14,453 nucleotides of DNA from Deltaproteobacteria bacterium (GTDB lineage Bacteria; Desulfobacterota; Desulfobulbia; Desulfobulbales; VMSU01), in contig JAJYJA010000052.1 in assembly GCA_021789795.1 (NCBI GenBank), positions 1 through 14,453 on the forward strand, read 5' to 3'. The notes under the pieces are model-generated. The model was not told the DNA's origin. It did not search any database and worked only from the letters and a program-made list of their open reading frames with translations. Position numbers and translations under genes: made by a program. Below, in pieces: positions 6,953 through 14,453 of this stretch; positions within the stretch are counted from its first letter, which is position 1, and every line of letters starts with the position of its first letter.

Positions 6953-9919
6953 ATGCAGACCCTGGAATATATCGGCCTTGACACCTCCCGCTGCCGGGCC
7001 CAGTATCAAAAGACCGTGGCCGCCCTCGAACGGGACGACTTCAAGAGCGCCGAGGTCAAGAAACTCGCCAACCTCACCCACGGCGTCTTCTTCCGGGCCA
7101 AACTCGACTACGCCAACCGCCTGCTGTTCACCGTCATCCGCCACCAGGATCAGGCCTACGCCCTGCTCTTGGAGGTGATCGAGCACCACGACTACGCCAA
7201 GTCCCGCTTCCTGCGCGGGGCGCGGGTGGACGAGGATTCGTTGCCCGTGGTGGAGGCGGCCCAGGCGGCGCAGGGGGCGGAGCCGGCCCGCTACCTGAAC
7301 CAGGCCCGGCGCGAGGTGCACTTCCTCGACAAGATGATCTCCTTCGACGACACCCAGGAGGAGATCTACCGCCTGCCGCCCCCGGTGATCCTGGTTGGCT
7401 CGGCGGGCAGCGGCAAGACCGCCCTGACCCTGGAAAAGATGAAGCACGTCGAGGGCGAGACCCTCTACGTCACCCATTCCGCCTTCCTGGCCCAGAACGC
7501 CCGCGAACTCTACTACGCCCACGGCTTTGAGCGTCCGAGCCAGGAGGCGACCTTCTTCTCCTTCTGGGAGCTGCTGGAGAGCATCCGCGTCCCCCAGGGC
7601 CGGGAGGCCACCTGGCGGGATTTTTCCTTCTGGTTCAGCCGGCTGCGCCAGCAGTTCAAGGGGATCGAGGCCCACCAAGCCTTCGAGGAGATCCGGGGGG
7701 TGATCGGCGCCGACGCCGCCGGGGTGCTCGACCGGGAGGCCTACCTGGGCCTGGGGGTCAAGCAGTCGATCTTCACCGGCCCGGAAAGGGAACGCCTCTA
7801 CGACCTGTTCGATAAGTACCGGCAGTGGCTGGCCGCAAGCGGACTCCTGGACCTCAACCTGGTGGCCGGAGAGTGGCTGGCCATCGCCGAGCCCAAATAC
7901 GACTTCGTGGTCGTGGACGAGGTTCAGGACATGACCTGCGTTCAACTCGCTCTCGTCCTCAAGACCTTGCGTCATCAGGGCAATTTCCTCCTCTGCGGTG
8001 ATTCCAACCAGATCGTCCACCCGAATTTCTTCTCCTGGTCCAAGGTCAAGTCCCTATTCTGGCGCGATCCGGAACTGGCGGCCCGCCAGGATGTCCGGGT
8101 GCTGCGCACCAACTTCCGCAACGGTCAGGAGGCCACCCGCATCGCCAACGCCTTGCTAAAGATCAAGCATTGCCGCTTCGGCTCCATCGACCGGGAGAGC
8201 AACTTCCTGGTCACCCCGGTGGCCGGCGACCACGGCCAGGTCACCATCCTCGACGACGCCGAGCCGGTGAAACGGGAGTTGAACAAGAAGAGCAAGGACT
8301 CCACCCAATGCGCGGTGATCGTCCTGCGGGACGAGGATAAGGCCGCGGCCCGGCAGTTCTTCCAGACCCCGCTGCTCTTCTCCACCCACGAGGCCAAGGG
8401 CCTGGAGTACGAGACCGTCATCCTCCACCGCTTCGTCTCCAACCACCGGGGCGAGTTCTCCGAACTGGCCGCCGGGGTCGCCCCCACCGACCTGGCCGGC
8501 GAGGAACTGGACTACCGGCGGGCCCGGGACAAGAGCGACAAGTCGCTTGAGATCTTCAAGTTCTACGTCAACGCCCTTTACGTGGCCCTGACCAGGGCGG
8601 TCAAGAACGTCTATTGGCTGGAGTCGGACACCAGCCACCCCCTGCTGGCCCTCTTGAATACCCGCCAGGGCGGCGACCGGGTGGAGATGAACGCCCAGGT
8701 CTCAACGCTCGAGGAGTGGCAGCGGGAGGCGCGCCGGCTGGAACTGCAGGGCAAACTGGAACAGGCGGAGGCGATCCGCACCAACATCCTCAAAGAGGCG
8801 CCGGTGCCCTGGACGCCCTTCTCGCAGGCCCATCTGCGGCAGACCATCGCCAAGGTCTTCCAGGATCGCGTCCCTGGCAACAAGCCCAAGCAGCAACTCT
8901 TGGACTACGCCTGCTTCTACGGACTGAGGTCGATGGCCGAACTCCTGCACACCGAGACCGGCTACGGCAGCGCCAACCAGTTTGCCGCCAGCCACCGGAC
9001 AGTGGTCACCCGCCTCCTCGCCCCTTATGCCTCTCGAAACATTAAGGACGTGCTGCGCCTCTGCGACCGGCACGGGGCGAACCACCGCACCCCCATGAAC
9101 CAGACCCCGCTCATGGCCGCCGCCGCCGCTGGCAACCCGGCCCTGGTGGAGGCGCTCCTGGCCCGAGGCGCCGATCCCGCCCTCACCGACGACTACGGAC
9201 GCAACGCCCTGCACTGGGCGATTGGCGAGGCGACGGCCAATCCCAAGTTCGCCGCCGGCCCCTTTGCCGCCATCTACGACCTGATCGCCCCGGCCAGCGT
9301 CGACATCATGGCCGACCGGCGGCTGATCCGCATCGACCGCCATTTAAGCGAATATCTCCTGTTCCAGACCCTGTGGGCGCTCCACAAACAGCCATATCTC
9401 ACCAGCACCTCCCTCCTCTCCCCGCAACTAGGCTTTGACGCCACGACCATCCTGGACGCCTGGGCCGGGATGCCGCCCCACATCGTCCGTCCGGAACGGA
9501 AGAAACGGCCCCATATCTCAAGCGTCCTCTCCCGCAACGAGGTGGATCGAGACTACGCCTACAACCGCCGGCTGTTCAAACGGATTAGCCGCGGCTACTA
9601 CCAACTCAACCCCTTGCTCTCGGTGCGCCGCAAGACCGCCGATGGCGAGACCTGGACACCGATCCTCGAAGCCTTGAACCTAGCCTTGCTTAAGGAATGC
9701 GCCCATGCCCAAGTCTGGCCGACAATAGACGAGCTGCTGACGGCGGCCGGGCTACACTCCCCGCCCCTACCGGTGATGGGGAGGGCGGAATTTACCCGCG
9801 GCCAGGAGCGATTGGAAAAGATGCGCCAGGAGGAGGCCAGGCTCCGGGAGCAAGACAAACTCTGGCGGTTCGAGAGAGATAGACGGCGAAAAGTTCGCCA
9901 GCCGCCAGGCGATACATGA
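6953..9919 (+). CDS. UvrD/Rep-type (SF1) helicase with RelE/ParE-like N-terminus and ankyrin repeats (TRANK1-like)
   Basis: This 988-residue protein contains a complete SF1 helicase core: Walker A GSAGSGKT (149-156), motif II DEVQD (322-326), motif III region LLCGDSNQ (346-353), motif IV NFRN (387-390), motif V HEAKGLEYETVI (479-490) and motif VI YVALTRA (543-549). It should be an ATP-driven helicase or translocase on nucleic acid. Residues about 42-85 (RAKLDYANRLLF, LLLEVIEHHDYAKS) resemble the last strands of RelE/ParE-fold proteins; no catalysis is claimed. Two ankyrin repeats lie at about 715-780 (TPLMAAAAAGNPALVEALL, GRNALHWAI). Residues 855-890 (SVLSRN, FKRISRGYYQLNP) resemble the end of a winged helix such as HARE-HTH, and the C-terminus is charged and helical. 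The overall plan recalls TRANK1-type helicases. The ATG at 6953 is the only start after an in-frame stop at 6914, without an evident SD. The stop abuts xerC with no gap. The biological role is unknown. Confidence 0.85.
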   Translation: MQTLEYIGLDTSRCRAQYQKTVAALERDDFKSAEVKKLANLTHGVFFRAKLDYANRLLFTVIRHQDQAYALLLEVIEHHDYAKSRFLRGARVDEDSLPVVEAAQAAQGAEPARYLNQARREVHFLDKMISFDDTQEEIYRLPPPVILVGSAGSGKTALTLEKMKHVEGETLYVTHSAFLAQNARELYYAHGFERPSQEATFFSFWELLESIRVPQGREATWRDFSFWFSRLRQQFKGIEAHQAFEEIRGVIGADAAGVLDREAYLGLGVKQSIFTGPERERLYDLFDKYRQWLAASGLLDLNLVAGEWLAIAEPKYDFVVVDEVQDMTCVQLALVLKTLRHQGNFLLCGDSNQIVHPNFFSWSKVKSLFWRDPELAARQDVRVLRTNFRNGQEATRIANALLKIKHCRFGSIDRESNFLVTPVAGDHGQVTILDDAEPVKRELNKKSKDSTQCAVIVLRDEDKAAARQFFQTPLLFSTHEAKGLEYETVILHRFVSNHRGEFSELAAGVAPTDLAGEELDYRRARDKSDKSLEIFKFYVNALYVALTRAVKNVYWLESDTSHPLLALLNTRQGGDRVEMNAQVSTLEEWQREARRLELQGKLEQAEAIRTNILKEAPVPWTPFSQAHLRQTIAKVFQDRVPGNKPKQQLLDYACFYGLRSMAELLHTETGYGSANQFAASHRTVVTRLLAPYASRNIKDVLRLCDRHGANHRTPMNQTPLMAAAAAGNPALVEALLARGADPALTDDYGRNALHWAIGEATANPKFAAGPFAAIYDLIAPASVDIMADRRLIRIDRHLSEYLLFQTLWALHKQPYLTSTSLLSPQLGFDATTILDAWAGMPPHIVRPERKKRPHISSVLSRNEVDRDYAYNRRLFKRISRGYYQLNPLLSVRRKTADGETWTPILEALNLALLKECAHAQVWPTIDELLTAAGLHSPPLPVMGRAEFTRGQERLEKMRQEEARLREQDKLWRFERDRRRKVRQPPGDT

Positions 9920-10864
9920 TTGCAAGACTTGACCCCTGAGATAGAGATTTTCTTCCGTTGGCTGACCGTGGAACGGGGATATTCCGACCACACGGCGGAC
10001 AGCTACCTGCGGGACATCAACGGCTTCGTGGCCAGCCTGCCCGACGGCATATCCCTCGCCGAAATCGGCCCGGCCCAGATCCGGGCCTTCATCTACTCCC
10101 TGCACGGCACCCACAAACCATCCTCCGTGGCCCGTAAGCTTTCGGCCTTGCAGACCTTTTTTGGTTTTCTGGCCCGGGAGAAACTTATGGGCCGCAATCC
10201 CCTGACCGGGGTGGCGCGTCCGAAGTTAAACCGCCACATCCCGGTATTCCTGACCGTGGACGAGGTCTTCCGCCTCCTGGCGGCCCCGGGCCCGGAAGAC
10301 CCCTTCGCGGCCCGGGACCGGGCGGTAATGGAGTTGCTCTACTCCACCGGGATGCGGGTGGCGGAGCTGGTGGGGCTGCATAAGAATTCCCTTGATTTTG
10401 AAACGGAAATGGTTAGGGTAAGCGGCAAAGGCAACCGGGAGCGGCTAACGCCCATGGGCCGCCCCGCCATCGACGCCCTGCGCGCCTATTTCCCCCAGCG
10501 CCAGTTACTGCTTGCCAGCTCTGGCCGTGACGCCTCCGGAGACCGGGAGGCGGTGTTCGTCAACCATCGCGGCGGCCGGCTCACCACCCGCAGTGTCGAA
10601 CGTCTGGTCGCCATGTACGCCCAGCGGGTCGGCATCGTCAGCCGGGTCACCCCCCACGCCCTCCGCCACTCCTTCGCCACCCACCTGCTGGAGATGGGGG
10701 CGGACCTGCGGCTGGTGCAGGAGTTGCTGGGGCATGTGAGCCTGTCCACCACCCAGCGTTACACCCATCTGACGGTGGATCATCTGATGGCGGTCTACGA
10801 CAACGCCCACCCTCAGGCGAGGAAGCGGGGACGACCCGCCGGGCGGGATAAGGAACAAACCTGA
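9920..10864 (+). CDS. xerC: Tyrosine recombinase XerC (CodV position)
   Basis: This 314-residue protein should act with XerD at the dif site to resolve chromosome dimers. It has an N-terminal SAM-like core-binding domain (about 6-92, FFRWLTVERGYSDHT) and a catalytic domain with R146 (TGMRVAEL), K170 (SGKGNRERL), H246 and R249 (PHALRHSFATHLLEMGADLR), H272 (LLGHVS) and nucleophile Y281 (TTQRYTHL), so the active site is complete. The start is TTG at 9920, immediately after the helicase TGA; no ATG is in frame until about residue 90, and the N-terminus from this TTG matches the family's usual beginning. The gene directly precedes hslV-hslU, as codV does in Bacillus codVWX. The conserved order makes xerC more likely than an integron or phage integrase. 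The tail (about 300-314) is basic and charged. Confidence 0.92.
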   Translation: MQDLTPEIEIFFRWLTVERGYSDHTADSYLRDINGFVASLPDGISLAEIGPAQIRAFIYSLHGTHKPSSVARKLSALQTFFGFLAREKLMGRNPLTGVARPKLNRHIPVFLTVDEVFRLLAAPGPEDPFAARDRAVMELLYSTGMRVAELVGLHKNSLDFETEMVRVSGKGNRERLTPMGRPAIDALRAYFPQRQLLLASSGRDASGDREAVFVNHRGGRLTTRSVERLVAMYAQRVGIVSRVTPHALRHSFATHLLEMGADLRLVQELLGHVSLSTTQRYTHLTVDHLMAVYDNAHPQARKRGRPAGRDKEQT

Positions 10865-11395
10865 ATGAAAATCAGATCGACAACCATCGTCGCGGTGCGC
10901 CGCCATGGCGAGGTGGCGGTGGCCGGAGACGGCCAGGTCTCCCTGGGCGCCACGGTGGTCAAGCACAACGCCCAGAAGGTGCGGAAACTAAACGACGGCA
11001 AGGTGCTGTGCGGTTTCGCCGGCTCCACTGCCGACGCCTTCACCCTGTTCGAGCGACTGGAAAAAAAACTTGAGCAGTACGGCGGCAACCTGCTGCGGGC
11101 GGCGGTGGAGCTGGCCAAGGACTGGCGCACCGACAAGCACCTGCGCCGGCTGGAGGCCTTCTTGATCTGCGTGGATAAAGAGCGCTCCCTGCTGCTCTCC
11201 GGCAGCGGAGACGTGATCGAGTCCGACGACGGCGTCCTGGCCATCGGCTCAGGCGGGCCTTACGCCCAGGCCGCGGCCCAGGCCCTGATGGCGCACAGCG
11301 ATCTCGGCGCCGAGGCCATCTGCCGGGCCGCACTCGAGATCGCCGGCAACATCTGCGTGTACACCAACTCCAACCTCACCCTGCTGACCCTGTAG
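10865..11395 (+). CDS. hslV: ATP-dependent protease proteolytic subunit HslV (ClpQ)
   Basis: This 176-residue peptidase subunit forms a double hexamer capped by HslU and degrades unfolded or tagged cytoplasmic proteins. By alignment with HslV, the catalytic N-terminal threonine is T6 in TTIVAVRR, so the first five residues (MKIRS) would be a short propeptide to be removed; E. coli HslV has only the initiator Met before its Thr. K38 corresponds to active-site Lys33. Other family segments are VAGDGQVSLG, FAGSTADAFTLFERLE, AVELAKDWRTD, IGSGGPYAQAAA and ICVYTNSNLT. The ATG follows the xerC stop with no intervening base, implying coupled translation. An A8 run (11061-11068) encodes E-K-K. The partner hslU follows after an unusually long 129-bp gap. 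Confidence 0.96.
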   Translation: MKIRSTTIVAVRRHGEVAVAGDGQVSLGATVVKHNAQKVRKLNDGKVLCGFAGSTADAFTLFERLEKKLEQYGGNLLRAAVELAKDWRTDKHLRRLEAFLICVDKERSLLLSGSGDVIESDDGVLAIGSGGPYAQAAAQALMAHSDLGAEAICRAALEIAGNICVYTNSNLTLLTL

Positions 11396-11524
11396 CCTCC
11401 AGACAACGCCCGCCACCATGTCACCGCCAGCGCCCGTCACCGGAGGCGGCAACGGCCTGACCGGCGGAAAAGGAAGTTTGTCAAAAAATCCAAAGTGATA
11501 CAAACAAAGCAACCTGTTATTAAC
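11396..11524 (+). promoter_or_regulatory. hslV-hslU intergenic region, possible internal promoter
   Basis: This is a 129-bp gap between two genes that are usually adjacent or overlapping. Its first two thirds are GC-rich with CCGCC/GGCGG arms but no clear terminator. The last 55 bases (about 11468-11524) are markedly AT-richer than the surroundings and include TTGTCA (11478-11483), which could be a -35-like element, and GTTATTAAC just before the hslU ATG. I cannot pick a convincing -10 at standard spacing, nor a heat-shock sigma-32 pattern. A purine stretch, AAAAGGAAG (about 11468-11476), is too far upstream to serve either the GTG (11495) or the ATG (11525). A separate hslU promoter is an inference only. 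Confidence 0.25.
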
Positions 11525-12880
<1,356 letters not shown>

Positions 12881-12944
12881 TGGCAAGGCAGACCGGAGGT
12901 ATGGCTCACTCGTCCAATGCCCCCCGCGTCTGGCAGTCGGCCCC

Positions 12945-12986
12945 TTTGCTTAGCCATCGCGGCTACCCTTGGGCGAGAGACCCCTC
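12945..12986 (+). repeat. Intergenic repeat, copy 2 (pairs with 6819-6858)
   Basis: This second copy lies in the 140-bp gap between hslU and the zinc-ribbon gene, in the same orientation as copy 1 and again upstream of a gene that seems to start a new unit. TAGCC (12951-12955) pairs with GGCTA (12961-12965) across loop ATCGC; the loop is two bases longer than in copy 1, and the outer T-A pair corresponds to a T-G pair there. AGAG (12976-12979) can pair with CTCT (12984-12987), replacing the GAGA/TCTC arms of copy 1. Retained pairing with changed bases hints at selection on structure, but two copies are too few to prove it. The distance to the next start is about 35 bases, against about 95 for copy 1. 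Confidence 0.6.
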
Positions 12987-12991
12987 TGATT

Positions 12992-13010
12992 GACGATAAT
13001 AATCATTCCC
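12992..13010 (+). promoter_or_regulatory. AT-rich promoter-proximal stretch, weakly Fur-box-like
   Basis: GATAATAATCATT (12995-13007) stands out in GC-rich surroundings just before the zinc-ribbon gene. Aligned by eye with the 19-base E. coli Fur consensus, positions 12992-13010 match at about 14 of 19, including a full ATAATCATT block. GATAAT (12995-13000) could equally be a -10 element, though no good -35 sits 17 bases upstream. The placement would suit a promoter or operator for the zinc-ribbon and hemerythrin genes. The Fur reading is tentative, because AT-rich DNA matches this consensus easily. Confidence 0.2.
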
Positions 13011-13020
13011 TTACCGAGCC

Positions 13021-13563
13021 ATGATCCACGACATTGACCCTCAGATGCGCTACTGCCCCAAGTGTGAGGAGGAGTACGAGCCGGAATTTACAAGCTGCGG
13101 GGTGTGCGGCCAAGCCCTGCTTTGGGGCTCCGAGGTGCTGGCCAACCGCCAGGGACGCCGTCCCCAGCCGGCGGCCCCTAAACCGCTCACCGCCGGCGAC
13201 GACCTGGTGACGGTGTTCAAGGCCCCGCTCGCCGAGCTTAAGCGGCTCGAGCGGCAGTTACGGGCCGAGTCGATTTCCGCCTTGATCCAGGGAGATGGCC
13301 CCTCCTGCGGCCAGGGCTGTTGCGGGGGCGGAGAGATGGAGCTTCTGGTGCGGCGCGGGGAGGTGTCCGCCGCCCTGGCGGTAATCGAGGCCGACTTCGA
13401 ACGGCAGACCGCCGGTCACGGGACACACTCCGCAGTGGCCGACTACGGCTTCGATCCGGGCCGGGGTGAGAACCGCTGCCCGGCTTGCGGGACGCTCTTC
13501 CCCAGTCACGCCCTGATGGGCGGGGGGATGACCTGCCCGGATTGCGGGCTCTGCTTCGGGTAG
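13021..13563 (+). CDS. Small protein with two zinc ribbons flanking a DUF2007-like domain
   Basis: This 180-residue protein has no known function. An N-terminal zinc ribbon uses C12-x2-C15 (YCPKCEEEYEPEF) and C26-x2-C29 (CGVCG). Residues about 61-125 (DLVTVFKAPLAELKRLERQL, then ESISALIQGDG) fit the pattern of DUF2007-type 'putative signal transducing' proteins, with an inserted Cys-rich loop C96-x3-C100-C101. A second ribbon at the C-terminus uses C153-x2-C156 and C172-x2-C175, with an extra C178. There is no signal peptide or membrane segment, so it is probably cytoplasmic. ATG 13021 is the first start; M9 (13045), beginning MRYCPKC, is an alternative and neither has a clear SD. The hemerythrin gene follows after 5 bp, so the two are probably co-transcribed. 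Confidence 0.75.
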   Translation: MIHDIDPQMRYCPKCEEEYEPEFTSCGVCGQALLWGSEVLANRQGRRPQPAAPKPLTAGDDLVTVFKAPLAELKRLERQLRAESISALIQGDGPSCGQGCCGGGEMELLVRRGEVSAALAVIEADFERQTAGHGTHSAVADYGFDPGRGENRCPACGTLFPSHALMGGGMTCPDCGLCFG

Positions 13564-13568
13564 CGGCC

Positions 13569-13979
13569 ATGGGTGAGCAGTTCCCTTGGCTTGCCGAGTA
13601 CAGCGTCGGCATCGCCGCCATAGACGGCCAGCATCAGCGGCTGGTGGCCATGATCAACGAACTGCATCAGGCCCTGCTCGCCCGGCGCTCAAGGGAGGTG
13701 ATGGGCGCCATCCTCTCCCAGTTGGTGGATTATACCGAGTTGCATTTCACCTTCGAGGAGTCGCTGATGGCCCGTTACGATTATCCGGGGCAGCAAAGCC
13801 ACCAGGAGGACCACGAGCGGATGCGGGCCAAGGTCCTGGCCCTGCGCGACGAGCATCAGGCGGGACGGACGGTGATATCGCTCGCGGTGATGGCCTTTCT
13901 CAAGGACTGGCTGAGCGGCCATATCCTGGGCACCGATCACCTGTATAAGGATTTCTTTCAGCAGGAAGGCCTGCGGTAG
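13569..13979 (+). CDS. Single-domain bacteriohemerythrin
   Basis: This 136-residue protein should bind O2 at a non-haem di-iron centre, acting in oxygen delivery, storage or sensing in the cytoplasm. All seven canonical ligands are visible: H22 (IDGQHQRL), H59 and E63 (HFTFE), H78 and H82 (HQEDH), H118 and D123 (HILGTD). MGEQFPWLAEYSVGI is the usual family N-terminus, which fixes the start at 13569; an upstream in-frame ATG at 13485 would only read the zinc-ribbon gene in another frame. No transmembrane or signalling domain is fused. In microaerophiles and anaerobes such proteins are often linked to oxygen handling, and their presence in deltaproteobacteria is common. It sits 5 bp after the zinc-ribbon gene. 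Confidence 0.94.
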   Translation: MGEQFPWLAEYSVGIAAIDGQHQRLVAMINELHQALLARRSREVMGAILSQLVDYTELHFTFEESLMARYDYPGQQSHQEDHERMRAKVLALRDEHQAGRTVISLAVMAFLKDWLSGHILGTDHLYKDFFQQEGLR

Positions 13980-14033
13980 CGGACATCTCGTCCCCCCACC
14001 CCGGCCAGAGTCATAATCAAGCCACAAACCACA

Positions 14034-14039
14034 AAGGAG
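14034..14039 (+). promoter_or_regulatory. Ribosome-binding site of the BI-1 family gene
   Basis: AAGGAG lies 8 bases before ATG 14048 and only 3 before ATG 14043. The spacing selects 14048, whose frame encodes a recognisable membrane protein. The 68-bp gap in which it lies also has CATAAT (14012-14017), a possible -10 without a clear -35. Confidence 0.7.
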
Positions 14040-14047
14040 AAAATGCC

Positions 14048-14453
14048 ATGTACACTCAGATGGGCAACACCCCAGTCACCCTGCAGCAGGCCAAGACCCA
14101 GGCCTCGACCATCTTTCTCGCCAAGGTGTTCAACTGGATGGCCATCGGCCTGGGAATCACCGGGCTGGCCGCCTTTATCACCGTCAATTCCCAGACCATG
14201 ATGCAGCTCGTCTTCGGCAACCGGCTGGTGCTCTACGGGCTGATGTTCGCCGAGTTGGGCATGGTGTTTTACCTGTCGGCCCGCATCCAGCAGATGTCCT
14301 CCCAGGCGGCGACCGGGCTCTTCGTGGCCTATTCGCTCCTAAACGGCGTCACCCTGTCCGCCATCCTCCTGATCTACACCGCCGCCTCGGTGGCGGCCAC
14401 CTTCTTCATCACCGCCGGCATGTTCGGGGCGATGGCGGTTTACGGCCTGGTCA
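14048..14453 (+). CDS. BI-1/YccA family integral membrane protein, 3' end outside window
   Basis: The first 135 residues are visible and the frame is open to the window edge. After a short polar N-terminus (MYTQMGNTPVTLQQAKT) come hydrophobic segments at about 26-46 (KVFNWMAIGLGITGLAAF), 59-77, 90-110 and 114-135. The arrangement and the 'FL.KVF.WM..GL..T' and 'YS.LNG.TLS.I' patterns are those of the Bax inhibitor-1 / YccA (UPF0005) family, which forms seven-helix inner-membrane proteins. Bacterial members are linked to pH-sensitive calcium leak and to FtsH protease, but no specific role can be claimed here. The full protein is usually about 220-240 residues, so roughly 40% is missing. Confidence 0.9.
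   Translation, partial: MYTQMGNTPVTLQQAKTQASTIFLAKVFNWMAIGLGITGLAAFITVNSQTMMQLVFGNRLVLYGLMFAELGMVFYLSARIQQMSSQAATGLFVAYSLLNGVTLSAILLIYTAASVAATFFITAGMFGAMAVYGLV

Noticed and set aside
6953..9919. Anti-phage defence system centred on the helicase
   Set aside because: The toxin-like fold and helicase invite this reading, but the neighbours are housekeeping genes (xerC, hslVU) with no other defence or mobile genes, so I do not claim it.
9916..9939. ATG at 9916 overlapping the helicase stop as a start
   Set aside because: It opens only a seven-codon frame (M-I-A-R-L-D-P then TGA) and is not in the xerC frame.
11495..11524. GTG at 11495 as the hslU start
   Set aside because: It adds ten residues (MIQTKQPVIN) absent from the usual HslU N-terminus; ATG 11525 gives the standard beginning.
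13485..13568. Extended hemerythrin start at 13485
   Set aside because: The extra 28 residues come from reading the zinc-ribbon gene in another frame and precede the normal family N-terminus.
14043..14047. ATG at 14043 as the start of the last gene
   Set aside because: It is out of frame with the membrane protein and too close to the AAGGAG site.

Overview
The window is about 14.5 kb of high-GC bacterial chromosome. All genes lie on the + strand and are closely packed. Family resemblance (a complete Wsp chemosensory set, the xerC-hslV-hslU order, a stand-alone bacteriohemerythrin) suggests a free-living Gram-negative proteobacterium in the broad sense, perhaps a deltaproteobacterial (Desulfobacterota-like) lineage. 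The taxon is an inference; no rRNA or other marker gene is present.

Region 1 (1-6778) is a Wsp-type chemosensory operon. It holds the end of a CheW-like gene (wspB), a CheR methyltransferase with a TPR tail (wspC), a second CheW with an N-terminal Cys cluster (wspD), a CheA-receiver hybrid kinase with two Hpt domains (wspE), a CheB methylesterase (wspF) and a receiver-GGDEF diguanylate cyclase (wspR). The MCP gene wspA would be expected just upstream, outside the window. By analogy with Pseudomonas Wsp, receptor signalling would drive WspE autophosphorylation, WspR phosphorylation and c-di-GMP synthesis, with WspC and WspF setting adaptation. WspR keeps its phospho-acceptor Asp, GGEEF active site and RxxD inhibitory site.

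Region 2 (6779-12880) starts with a 174-bp gap containing one copy of an imperfect intergenic repeat. Next comes a 988-residue UvrD/Rep-type helicase with a probable RelE/ParE-like N-terminus, ankyrin repeats and a possible winged helix at the C-terminus, resembling TRANK1-like helicases. It abuts xerC (TTG start), then hslV and, after a 129-bp AT-richer gap, hslU. xerC-hslV-hslU is the codV-clpQ-clpY arrangement known from other bacteria; the helicase in front of it is the unusual element.

Region 3 (12881-14453) opens with a gap carrying the second repeat copy and a short AT-rich, weakly Fur-box-like stretch. A small protein follows, with a zinc ribbon at each end and a DUF2007-like centre. 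Then come a single-domain bacteriohemerythrin with all seven iron ligands and the start of a BI-1/YccA-type membrane protein, cut by the window edge. I saw no tRNA, rRNA, CRISPR array, IS element or prophage gene.
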